Below, one piece after another: positions 10,970-21,818 of a stretch of DNA of 64,000 nt (position 1 is its first letter; every line of letters begins with the position of its first letter). Below the pieces are notes generated by a model. It was not told where the DNA came from. It searched no databases and worked only from the letters and a program-made list of their open reading frames with translations. A program made the translations under genes and the position numbers. The DNA is from Orychophragmus violaceus (Eukaryota; Streptophyta; Magnoliopsida; Brassicales; Brassicaceae), in NCBI GenBank assembly GCA_030180135.1, contig CM058240.1, positions 68,939,581 to 69,003,580 of the forward strand, read 5' to 3'.

Positions 10970-12483
10970 AGCTGAAATTTAGAGATAAATAGAGTTTTAG
11001 TTATTTAGTTCATAAAAGAGTAATCTTAATAACTTATAAGAAAACTCGCATTGCATTCAAAATTTCTTTGTTTAACCTCATAAGAATACAATGATTCCGA
11101 GACCCATGTTCAGCTAAATCCAAAGTGGGCCACTGGCCGTCACCCAGAATTAGCTTTACTTGGTAAGCATACACACAGCTAGTTATAACCAATAACTCTC
11201 GGTTGTGAATTGGGCCCAAGGCCCAATACACCAGATGTCTCAAGGCCCGGGACTCCCGATGGCCCAGTCAAGGAAACCAATCTCTTACAGCCAAATAATC
11301 ACTAAAGTCTGGGACTCCCAATGAAATTAGTGACTATATACTACTTTACTTACGCGAAAACAGACACCTCACACTGTAAGCCATATCTGTAATCGAATAA
11401 GCGTTAAGTAGCTGACAAGATTGGAAAGACATCCAAGCTTGATATTGTTTTTGAGGATTTTAAGTTTTATTTCCAAAAATAGAAGATTACTATTTTGGGA
11501 AACTTACTTCTTTTAGAAACTTTCTAAATTTAGTAACATACTAAAAATAGAAATTTCAAATTTAATATTTTATAAATATTTTCGGGTTGGGTCACAAATT
11601 ATAGGCCCAATTCTTGGCCCAAGACCATAGAATTCCAGTTGGCCCAATAATTTGACATAACCGAGTCGGTTTATTAATTCTGGTCCAAGACCAAATTAAC
11701 TATCAAAACCATCGGTTATTTACTAAACCAGACCAGCTCTAAATTATTTGGTCCAACCAAATCAAACTTAGACCAGCCTTCGGTTTAGGTTAAAATTCAA
11801 TTTTTGAATTTCAATCCGGTTTAACCAGAAATTAAATAATACCATGTATTAAATAATTTCCAGCAAACCGCGATTCGGGTTAACCGCTTGAACCACCAAT
11901 TAAATTGGATCGGTTCAGTTAAATCCAAAACCGGGAAGAAACACCTAGTGTTTTAGCCAATTTGATTTAACTTGCGGTTTAAGGCTTTAAACACACGATT
12001 AACCGCCAATTAAATAGACCGGTTAAATCGGTGTGGTTTGGGCAACGAACCGCGAAGCTCGGTTTAACCGATTGACTATTCGCGGGACGTAATAATTTAA
12101 CGGGCCAAACGATCGTATCCATGATCGGATCATGGACCCACGATCCAACCCTAGTCCCATCACGATCGATCATCGATCGATCCATGATCTCACGATCGTG
12201 AGGATGATTGAGCCGTGATGATCGCAAGCCTTCACCTTACGATCCGATCGTCACACGATCCTCTTGGCCCATTACACATCAGATCGAGCGATCCAACAAT
12301 TACACAATCGACATTGATAATTATGATCGATCGATCAATAATCAATTATATTGATCGGCGGCAACTTTATATGATCATTAAACGAGACCAATAAAGCTTA
12401 CGATTAATCAATTTTTATTCCTTAATTGATTCAAAAACCATTAAAAATCATATGATCCAATTTCACAAGAAACCTAATGCCTA
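10970..12483 (-). other. Copia-1 long leader between primer site and gag
   Basis: About 1.5 kb of untranslated sequence. It contains GAAA/TTTCC-type repeated segments (about 11440-11560) and a GATCG-rich block (about 12090-12400) with several ATCGATCGAT palindromes. Both features recur at the same relative place in Copia-A and Copia-2, although this leader is much more diverged from theirs than theirs are from each other. Confidence 0.6.
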
Positions 12484-12496
12484 GGCTCTGATACCA
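12484..12496 (-). promoter_or_regulatory. Copia-1 primer-binding site (initiator tRNA-Met)
   Basis: The minus strand reads TGGTATCAGAGCC one base inside the 5' LTR, the canonical plant copia primer site. Confidence 0.92.
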
Positions 12497-12497
12497 C

Positions 12498-13180
12498 TGA
12501 AGGATTATGGTGTTTTTCAAGGTTTAATTCCCATATTTCAACCTAACACATAATCTTAACAGATCTAGGTTCTTGCAAAACGAATCATAAATCAAACCAA
12601 ACCTGGATCATTACCTTTCAGATTGCAGAGGATAATTGATGGTAATGACAAGATCAGTCTAGAACAGATGAATCACCTGCTCCTCCTTTGGTATCCACAC
12701 TCTAACAAGCAACGTCAGGCTGCTAGACCGGATGGATGATCAGAGAGAGAGGTTAGAGAGAGAGAATGGTCGACGGCCACAAAAAGAAATCGCTAGCCTT
12801 GGACTAATCCTTAGGGTTTCGATTTCTTAATCCCTCATTAACTCTCTAATGGGCCCAAGTCTAATGACTAATGGCTCATTTATCATTTGGGCCCAAGACA
12901 CAAATCAGACAAAAGCCTGCATTTTGTCTGGCCCAATTCTCTGATCCAATACAGTAAATGCCATTGCATCTTACCGTATTAATTCCATTTAACTTTCCCG
13001 TTAGCTATGGTGTGTGACCCTTCGGGATCATACAATACTGGTAATAAGTCCTAAACTTATAGATCATGAGCGGGCTCTAGCAAGTCATCATGATCACCCA
13101 GTATTTATGACTTATGTCTGATCTCGACATTTATCATACTTTCTAGAGATAGTACAGTAGATTTCAGGACATTCCCAACA
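12498..13180 (-). repeat. Copia-1 5' LTR
   Basis: 683 bp, identical in length to the left copy with a single base difference noted. The hairpin is at 12948-12980. The TSD CTTAT follows at 13181-13185. Confidence 0.93.
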
Positions 13181-13185
13181 CTTAT

Positions 13186-13345
13186 GTCTCAAGTTATCCA
13201 ATTGATGATTTCCATAAAAATGAGAAACTCATAAGATTGAGTATCTAATCAGGTTTTGATCGAATTTAACCTTTTTGTGTAATAGAATGAAGCTTCTCTA
13301 AATTGCTAAAGCAGAGCAAGTCAAACTCCTGTCAATCTAAACATT
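13186..13345. other. Short flank between Copia-1 and the hAT-like element
   Basis: 160 bp of AT-rich DNA that was contiguous with 5614-6046 before Copia-1 inserted. Nothing recognisable. Confidence 0.4.
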
Positions 13346-13353
13346 GTCATCAT

Positions 13354-13735
13354 CAAGGGCGGACCCACGTAGGCTTTAGGGGGTCAGATGACACCGGTAA
13401 ACAGTATAGATCTTAAAAATTGTCAGCTTATTATCATAAATTTTGGCAGCTCTGTTGGTAATCCTGCATGGTTTGACACTCCAAACTCGGGTTCGACCCT
13501 TTATTGACCTTTTTTCTCTTTTTTTTTTTTTAATAATTTGGCTTAAAGCCCAATTTTTTTTTTTTTTTGTTTATATCAGCCCGATTTTATTTTATTGAGC
13601 CCTAAATCTCAACTCTTTTGTGTTTGGACCTAATAATTTTAATCTAATATTTTGTCAACCTTTTTAAAATCTGATTTTTTTTTTCTTTTAAAATATATAA
13701 TCAATTAACCATTCTATTTTTAATTTTAATACGAA

Positions 13736-13794
<59 letters not shown>

Positions 13795-14186
13795 TTAATA
13801 ATTGTTTATTTTCCTATAATACTTTTTTACCTTTTCTTATATAACTATACTTATTTTTATATAAATGGTATTCTGATTTAATTGTCTCCAAAATATTTAT
13901 TATTTTTAATGCTTATTCACTACTAATTTTGAGTTATTCACTACTAATTTTGAGTTGTTTTAACCTTTCTATTCATTTTTATATAATAACAATTAAATGT
14001 GTCTTTTAAATATTGTTTAAATATATAATATATGTATATAGCTACATACATTTATTTTTAATGAAATATGATTTTATTTTAAATATTTCAAGAAAAAAAT
14101 ATAATATATAAAATTAATTAATTAATTAATTAATTAATTAATTTTATTATTGACCCCGGTAAAAAAAAATTTTGGGTCCGCCCCTG
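13354..14186. mobile_element. Non-autonomous hAT-like DNA transposon
   Basis: Ends are CAAGGGCGGACCCA at the left and TGGGTCCGCCCCTG at the right, inverted repeats of about 14 bp with the CARGGGCGGA start of the Tip100-type hAT superfamily. An exact 8-bp duplication GTCATCAT flanks it (13346-13353, 14187-14194), as hAT elements make. The 833-bp body is very AT-rich and encodes no transposase, so it depends on a partner. An internal (AAT)n tract lies at 13738-13793 and (TTAA)n at about 14112-14142. Near 13445-13505 there is a tRNA-like stretch with a box-B-like GGTTCGACC. Confidence 0.85.
13738..13793. repeat. (AAT)n microsatellite
   Basis: About 18 perfect trinucleotide units inside the hAT-like element. 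Confidence 0.95.
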
Positions 14187-14194
14187 GTCATCAT

Positions 14195-14665
14195 ATTTTT
14201 CCGACGTCTCAAATGTCTTACGTGCTTCCGACCCAACTAGTTTTCATCAACAAGAAGAATCATTGTCCCATAACTCATACGACGACTGTCATGAGCTCGT
14301 CATCATCAATTCTTCTTCATCAGCGAGTCATCATCAACTCGTCGTTAGCTTGTCTTCAACCATCTTCTTCGTCTTTTCTAGCCAAAAAAGGAGTCATCGC
14401 TTCACCTTCTTCCTCAATAGAAAATGAGATCTCCTTCCATGGAAGCTCGTCCTTCACCTTCTTATGCTTCATGCCGAGCTTCCTGTCAATGGCTCCACGT
14501 CCAACACCCACGAGTCTTTGGCCTCACGGAAATTTCAATCCAATCAATAAAGCACCAAAGCCAGATTCTCCGAGACACATAAGCTCTTGTGTCGATATGT
14601 TATCTCTAGCTCGCATGGGGATGCCTCCTAAAGCAAGCAAATGAGCTCGTTTAAAAATAAGGATA
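14195..14665. other. Unassigned segment with a chance-like open frame
   Basis: A serine-rich plus-strand frame (to 14644) begins inside the hAT terminal repeat, so its start is not ancestral. On the minus strand 14524-14712 is also open. Neither resembles a known family to me. It may be a gene fragment flanking MULE-1. Confidence 0.2.
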
Positions 14666-15390
14666 TTAGGCAGAAATAGCACTTTTTCGTATAGCATTGA
14701 GAGAAATAACACTTTTGAATTTATAGTTTAGTGGATGACACTTTTTTACTGCTGGCATAAGTGAAACACAAATTTACTCCTGAAGTGTAAGTCACCTTCC
14801 ATTCGAAGCGCGTATCTTGCTTAAGTGAAGGATCATCACTTGAGGTTCAGCTTCCAAGCGAGGTACGTGATTCAGGTAAAAGTGACTTGATGTTGATTTT
14901 TTTATATTAATTTATTTTCCCGCCAAGCTCAGTGTATTAAATGCTAACTAGGTCTAATGAGTGTATTTAATTAATGGAGGGAAAATTAATTTAAGATCTT
15001 ACCTCATCTTTTACAAACTTAGGTTTATCGCTTTTGGTGGTTGTTAAAGACAGAGTTCTGGAATTTAATTCAGGTGGAGAAATTTATTTTCGTTTCAGAG
15101 TAGCAATAAATGGTCAAGGTAAGATTTTCCATTGTTTTGGTTTTTACCGTTTGTGATTAGTTTTAAATTTGTTTATAGTTTTTTTGGTAAACTTTCGTTG
15201 TAGCTGAAGAAACAACAAACAATAAATTTCATTGTACAAATATCTCGGCCACGTTATTATTTGTTACCTTTGGATAAGATATTTGTTAGATTGGAAGTAT
15301 GAACGTATCTTTGTTGTGTACGGTTCGTATGAATGTATGCTACGATGTGAAACATAGTTTTGAACAAATTTCCTAACATGTGAGCCTAAT
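14666..15390 (+). other. Probable 5' non-coding part of MULE-1
   Basis: AT-rich DNA starting with GGCAGAAATAGCACTTTTTCG, which looks like a terminal inverted repeat edge of Arabidopsis-type MULEs. No matching inverted copy was found downstream, so the left boundary is tentative. Confidence 0.3.
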
Positions 15391-17737
15391 ATGAGATGGA
15401 ATAAGTTGAAGGACTGTGTATCCTCACATCTGAGCTTCGAAGACGAGGGTATTAGCTTGCACGTGAAGTTTGAAGAGGGTGGTAGGGTGGTGTTGAGAAG
15501 CAATATAAGAAAAGAAGCAAAAGAATGTGCCATGTATATACCTCTGAAACTCAGTCAAAGTGGTGGACATGGTTCTTTCCAAGAGATGGTTCTTTCCAGC
15601 AGTTGCTTTTATGGCAAAGCGCGAGTAGTGTTTTTGGAACAGATTGTTCAAATGGCGGGGTAACAAATTCATGAAGCATTGGGGCCTTTGGTGAGAAATG
15701 GAAAAATACCATTGCTGCAACTCTCGATGCGGTGTAGGAGCTTGGACATATTCTGACAGTTGAGACATTTGTGAAAGAAACACAAACATTTGATGATCTT
15801 TGCTCTAATGGTGAGGACGAAGAAAATGAAGCCGTTATATATTTGAATGCTGTAGACCAGGATTTGGAAACCATTTTGCCTAATGTAAGCGAAAGGTCGT
15901 CGTGTAGATCCTATGATACAGAGGGATCCAGTAGCGAAGATGTTGATGACGATGAAAGGGAACAAACATCAACTGATGCAAGTCTTGGAGGAGAATATGA
16001 CAGTCTAGATCCAACTCAGTGGACGCAGCAGCTTAATAGGGCGTTCGACGATGTTGAAGAACCGGGTAATGAGACATCCTTGGGTAATGAACAACCAAAA
16101 ATCATGTCTTGTTACACTCAGAACACATTGGAACCCACACTATCCGGTGGTATGTTACTGAGACTACATAATATGTATATGAAGATATTTGTGATTAAGC
16201 TACAATATTTGCGCAAGATGCTCCACAAATGTTTGACGACGAGATAAAAGGTGGGAAAGAGCTTGCTGATATTGATATAATAGCGGAAGATGATGGAATA
16301 TATATAGGGCAGTTGTTCAAAACCAAGAAGGCTTTACAGGTAACTATGTGTGTTTATGCTATAAAGAGGCTGTTTCACTTTCGTACTCCACAGTCGACAA
16401 AATCGAAGATAGTTATGCAATGTATTGACCCTCGGTGTGATTGGAGGGCAATGGCTAAAGTTGTCCCTTATTCTTCTTATTTGAGATAAGGAAAGTAGAA
16501 TTGCATCACTCTTGCGATAATAATTCGAGCACCGAAAACAGCAAGCATGCTACGACACGAGTTATAGCAAAGTTGTTGAACAAAAAGTTTAGGAATGGGG
16601 GAACTGGACCTAGGCCAAGAGACTTGCCGCTAATGTTGATGAAGGTGTTGGCAGTCACTGTGTCGTGGAAAACATTGAGAGCACGATAGATGGCTATTGA
16701 GGCAATCCAAAGATCCGCAGAGGGAAGCTACAGGTTACTTCCTGCGTATCTCTATTTGATGTGAAAGGAAAATCCAGGGACGGTTTATAATCTACAGTGC
16801 ATTGAGGAAGAAGATGGTGTAAAACGGTTTCAATATTTTTTCCGCATTTGGTGCTTGTTTTGAAGGCCTGTCTTGGGTACGGAAGGTTATAGTTGTGGAC
16901 GAGACGCAACTGTGGGGTTAATACATGGGGCGCTTGATGACTACGAGTTTCCAAGATGGGAACTTTCAGATTTTTCCTCTTGCGTTTCCCATTGTCGACA
17001 GTGAGAAAGATGCATCGTGGGAGTGGTTCAGGCGGAACTTGGCCGAGATTGTCCCTGATTCGTGTGATCTGTTCATTGTCTCTGATCGTCATTCATCGAT
17101 ATAAACGGCTGTTAAGCAGGTCTAACCCCTGGCAAACCACAGCGTGTGCGCTGTCCACTTGGAATGGAATGTATGCCAAAAGTTCAAGATAGAGGGATTG
17201 TCGGAACTAGTTTCAAATGCTGCTCGGGTAGGAACGAACACTTCCTTGGTTCTATGCAAGATATACGTCTACGCAATACTAAGTGTGCAAAATGGTTAGA
17301 AGATATAAGGTTTAAGCACTGGACATGGGTCCATAGAAAGGGGGATAGGTACAATCTGATGAGTAGCAATATTGCGGAGTCGTTGAATATTGTGCTTGCG
17401 AAAGGGAATGATTTTCCGATTACATCGACCAGTTGAGTTCATAAGGACTATGCTGATGTGGTGGTTTTGTCTCAGACAAAATGTGGCTGCGAAGAGTCAG
17501 GCGATAGTGACCCCGGATGTGGATTGATTGCTTGTTACGTTGGCAGAGGATTCTAAAAAATGTACGGTTACTCAAGCTTCATGGTGGAGTGTGCTAGTTA
17601 CATCCCTCACTGATCGGCGGTACGATGTTGCCTGAGACAGTGGGGAATGCACCTGTAAGGTTTTTCACATGCTAAAGCTTCCTTGCTGTCACGCAATTGC
17701 CGCAGCAAAATTTCTCAAACTGAACCCCGTCACATTG
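15391..17737 (+). pseudogene. MULE-1 MuDR-type transposase, N-terminal and catalytic part
   Basis: A decayed Mutator-like transposase. An acidic N-terminal segment (15771-16247) precedes the MuDR N-terminal plant domain (16229-16489, with GQLFKTKKALQ and CDWRAMAK). The DDE region reads VIVVDETQLWG near 16880 and LFIVSDRHSSI near 17075, then CAVHLEWN. The SWIM zinc finger CTCKVFHMLKLPCCHAIAAAKF spans about 17645-17715. At least five in-frame stops and several frame changes lie between these, so it is inactive. The coding sequence stops abruptly at 17737 where a solo LTR has inserted, and resumes in phase at 34931. Transposases of this family act in the nucleus on element ends. Confidence 0.85.
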
Positions 17738-19974
17738 TGTAACGCCACCTTCCCGTTTTCCGCTGACCGTCGAGCTGACTGGCCAACAATCAAACAAGAA
17801 CATGACCGATCGAACCCGAGCAGCCATATGAGAAGAGTTTGTCACAATACGAAAGGCATATATAGTCCGGTTTGAGACAAAGGGTCGAACCAAACCAACT
17901 TTGACTCCGTTTACCTCGTATCCGCGATACAAGGCTTTTCAACCTGTACCACTTCCACGAGTTGTGTTCGGTTCGGACTAAACCGTATATCAGGGAATCA
18001 TTCCGTTTTTATTACTTTAAAAATATAAATTTTATTCATAACAATATACGGTCTAATACAAATCCGTTAATTGGGCCGATAAAATCCGAAACCGAAAATA
18101 AAGTCAAAATGCGTAACAAGTGATACCCAATGCCCACCCGAGACTACTCCAAGTGTCCTACGCGTCCGCCGAGCTATGCCAAACCTGAAAAACACAAAAG
18201 AGTCTAATGAGCAATCTAAGATTACCCAGTGAGACGGCTCCCAACTAAAGGCTGCTAATAATCTAATAATCCCGCCCAAACCCAAAATAACAATCAAGTA
18301 CAATAGCTGATCACGTGCTACCAAGACGTGATGAGCTCCACAACACACAAGCATTCAATTAACACACCATAACGGGAAGGTAACCAAGGGAATCAAGAAC
18401 ACTATGGCACATTCTCTCGGTTAGACTCGATCTATCTACCGCGGATCTACACAACTCCACACCATCTGGGCCCACTATGCGAACTCGGTAACTTCCATGG
18501 GAACACTTAGCTACCCCACAGTAACTAACACCTCCCACGACTCCTAGACAGAAACACGAAGTCATACGAATAAGACACTGTTCTTTGTCCATCGATACGT
18601 GATGACTCGAGTTACCCCTAGATAACCAAAGCTTCCATGCAATCCGGCCCTAGGACGCGACCCCGTATTCTCCAGACCACACACCTACCAGTGTCACTCA
18701 GTAGGTTAACACCATAACCAAAATCACTGCCTGAAGGCATGTGTCCGATCAGGTAACTACCCGAGGATCCAATCAGGTCGAAAGTACCGGAACGCCATCT
18801 CTTGACTTGTGGGATCTAACGCACCCTATAGAGTCATAATAACAACAATGTAAAACAAGCAGACTCACTCGGACTCTATCACGCAATACGAACAAGTTCA
18901 AATAGAAATACCATCTCAATACCCAATCTTTCCTGAAAGTCCTATCACCAACCTCCACCTTACCCAACCTTACCCATGCTTACCCGGCTCCGCACCAGAG
19001 TAAGTATCTACCAATACAGTCAACTCGGCCCAACACCAAAGTAGATAAACAATCAAGCAATGAACAGTATATTCGGCCCAACACCGAAGAAGATGAGCAA
19101 TCAAGCAATCAACAATCTACTCGGTCCTAACACCGAAGTAGATACATAATCACACAAACAATACTACACAACTAATTAATTAGGTTTAACAGTCTTTTCA
19201 TCTTTTCTTAACTCATTCCATCCGCTACCTCGAAATTAGTGGATTACTAATCCCGTAGGCGGCCCATCAATCACACTACTTCTTTTACTTATCCTTTCCT
19301 AAGTATCTTTTAATAAGTCCTCGATCTGTCGGTTTAGAGTTAGTAAAATTACTAACTCCCCGACATCTCATTAGTCATTAACTTCCATTCATTACCCTTA
19401 ACCCGACTAATTAACCCACCGCGTTATTATATTCTAAGTGTGGTATGTCTTTTAACCGTATTTTAATCAACCCATAATTTCCCGTATATAGATTCCTTTA
19501 GATACATTCTTAAATACTTATATATGCATATACGTCCTAGCATGCCGTTCTATATGTATGCATCACCCAATCAAGCAATCTACGAACTATCAATCAATTA
19601 ATGCAACACCCAATCAAGCAATCAACGAATTATCAACGATTACGGATATAAGCTAACTAGCATGCATACCTTAACCTAACAATTTAATTAGTTCACCGAG
19701 TTATTAATCAACCTTGTCGTTCTAACCAATTCAATCAATCGGGTATGCAACCTGAACTACGGTTTATCATTTCCGGATCTATATGATTCTAACTAAATGC
19801 CACATACAATTTAGCCGACTCACAGTGTTATTATGACGACGGATGGATGGACTGACGGAACTCCGACACGAACCCGACACTAACCCGAACCTTCCCCGGA
19901 CGGTTGCTTTGACTCGACCTTGACCCGCACTTGACCGTAACGTTAACCTTAGTGATTCTGATCGAACCTCCTAA

Positions 19975-20520
19975 CCATCCTCATCTTCTCTCTCTCCTCT
20001 TTCCCTCCTTCTCTCTCTCCTCCGGACCATCCTCATCTTCTCTCTCTCCTCTAGTTCTCTCTCTCCTCCTTCATCCGGTTCTCTCTCTCCTCCGGTTCTC
20101 CTCCATCTCTCTCTCTTCTTCTCCGGTTCTCCTCCATATCTCTCTCTTCTTCTCTGGTTCTTCTCCATCTCTCTCATCTTCTTCTCTCTCTCTTCTTCTT
20201 CTTTACGATCCATCTTCTCTCTCTCCTTCACGCTTCTTCTTCTCTCCCTCTTCTTATTCTTCAAGCTTCAGCTTCACACTTCACACTTCTCTCTCTCTCT
20301 CCCTCTTCTCCTTCAACTTCATCTTCTCTCTCCCATTCACGCTTCTTATTCTTCTTCTTCTTCTTCTTCTTCTTCTTCTTCTTCTTCTTCTTCTTCTATT
20401 CTTCTTCTTCTTCTTCTTCTTCTTCTTCTTCTTCTTCTTCTTCTTCTTCTTCTTCTTCTTCTTCTCCTTCTTCTTCTTCTCCTTCTCCACGCTCCTCCTT
20501 CTCCTCTTCTCTTCTTCTCT
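19975..20520. repeat. CT-rich low-complexity tract with (CTT)n microsatellite
   Basis: CTCTCT and CTTCTT blocks throughout, with near-perfect (CTT)n from about 20347 to 20493. On the minus strand this is (GAA)n, lying in the transcribed leader of the LTR downstream of its TATA box. Confidence 0.95.
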
Positions 20521-20570
20521 TCTTTTTGTTTTCTTGTTGTGGTGTGAAGAAATGAGAAGAGCAAAGGCTC

Positions 20571-20580
20571 TTTATATAGA
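20571..20580 (-). promoter_or_regulatory. TATA box of the 3-kb solo LTR
   Basis: The minus strand reads TCTATATAAA, followed by an A/G-rich leader. Confidence 0.6.
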
Positions 20581-20633
20581 AAAGTGGAGTAACTTTGATG
20601 TATGACATGTGTCACTCTAATTCTTCTCTAATG

Positions 20634-21803
20634 GAATAGGCTCAGAGTTTTATCCTATTCTACTGCAAGTGCACAGTGATGCGAATGTAGTACTTAGGGC
20701 ATCGAATCCACAAGGACTCTAGTTTCACATGATATATTATGAGTAATCGAACTAAGCTAAGCGAAGTAGATTGTAAAGCATTAAACAAAACAACAAGTAA
20801 ACCAATGAGGTGAGGTGAATGTAAGCAAATAACGAAAGCGTCAGGTTTCAGGAAGTTCTCAAGAAATCAGGAAATCAGATAACAGACAATCAGGATTCAA
20901 TCTATTAGCGTTCTTGAACTAGAATCACAGAAGTAAAACTAACCAGCTTTCGCTGCGATAATTATCTATGTCTTACAACCTAGCAAGCCAACTCTCATTG
21001 CGAATTCTAGAGTTCTAAACATGCATTAGTTCCAAGTTTGTTCGTTCACAATTTCTCTAGACCAAATCTCTTTGCGAATAGATAAATTGCTCACCTAAAT
21101 CCTTTTTAGCTAATTAACCAACTCTCGTTGTGTAAATCAACCTAATATCAATAATCTAAATGGCCAGTTCAGATTAAGCGTTAAGAACAATTTAGATGAA
21201 GAACTAGATAATGAATCCAAATCAATAAGTTATTCTAACATTCCTTTGAATCCCTAATGAGAATTCCCTAACCTAACAAGAGATCTACTCAGACATATCA
21301 ATCATCACAAAAGACATAATCCAAATAGATATCATATATAAATCAAAAAGAGTAAGAACAGGGGTTCGAAATCTTCTCTCTCTCGGGAACAATAACAGCC
21401 TTAAATCTCCTAATCTCTGATAAAAGAAAGTTTAGCCTAAACAATGGCTGAAAAACCTAATTAAAAGCTAAAACACGATTTGGGTCACTTTGTAATTATG
21501 AGAAACTTTTGGGCTAGATTGCAAATCTTCAAAATCTTCATTAATCGGCCAAATCTTTCTGCTCGTGAACCGTGTCGACCGACACCTGAGTGGCGTCAAT
21601 CGACACCAAAGCCAGACGATCATATCAACACTTCTGCAATCGCATGAATGCTCTATAAAACTCCAGAATGCGCCATAATGTCCAAGTAAGCTCCAAACGT
21701 GATAAAACCTATAAAGTACCTGAAAGGACACGAAAGACTCTATAGAAGACTCGATTATGTACATATATCATGGCCCTAAACTCCTAAAAACCATGATATA
21801 TCA
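20634..21803 (-). repeat. Gypsy-1 3' LTR
   Basis: About 1170 bp ending CATGATATATCA. It is similar to 33619-34765 but with scattered substitutions and about 22 bp more around 20980-21005. The divergence is clearly higher than between the nested Copia-A LTRs, as expected for the host of a younger insertion. Confidence 0.88.
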
Positions 21804-21818
21804 ACTCCCCCACACTTA
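21804..21818 (-). promoter_or_regulatory. Gypsy-1 polypurine tract
   Basis: The minus strand reads TAAGTGTGGGGGAGT directly before the 3' LTR. The same tract occupies the same place in gypsy-2 (45920) and gypsy-3 (60060). Similar tracts recur at 21970-21983 and 22722-22740. Confidence 0.75.

Larger units (their letters stand above)
6047..13180 (-). mobile_element. Copia-1, non-autonomous Ty1/copia element
   Basis: A full-length element of about 7.1 kb on the minus strand, bounded by 683-bp LTRs and a perfect CTTAT duplication (6042-6046, 13181-13185). In transcription order: LTR (12498-13180), tRNA-Met primer site, long non-coding leader, open gag, ruined pol, 3' UTR, polypurine tract, LTR (6047-6729). 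By eye the two LTRs differ at one base (C versus A, about 6169/12629). Near-identity of the LTRs beside a heavily damaged pol means that the enzymes for its last transposition came from another element. Confidence 0.93.
17738..20633 (-). other. Solo LTR, larger portion (R/U5 and part of U3)
   Basis: No genes. Contents include TATA box and leader at the right end, a CT/GA microsatellite zone (19980-20520) and short direct repeats such as CAATCAAGCAAT at several sites (about 19050, 19095, 19570, 19613). Open frames in the microsatellite zone are low-complexity artefacts. Confidence 0.6.

Noticed and set aside
13445..13505. Functional tRNA gene
   Set aside because: A- and B-box-like segments are present, but no convincing acceptor and anticodon stems could be formed by eye.
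14150..14644. 164-codon serine-rich frame
   Set aside because: Its start lies in the hAT terminal repeat and there is no recognised domain; probably chance or a scrambled fragment.
20281..20615. Long open frames in several phases (poly-K, poly-R, poly-E, poly-L)
   Set aside because: They are translations of the (CTT)n/(GAA)n microsatellite; no real protein.
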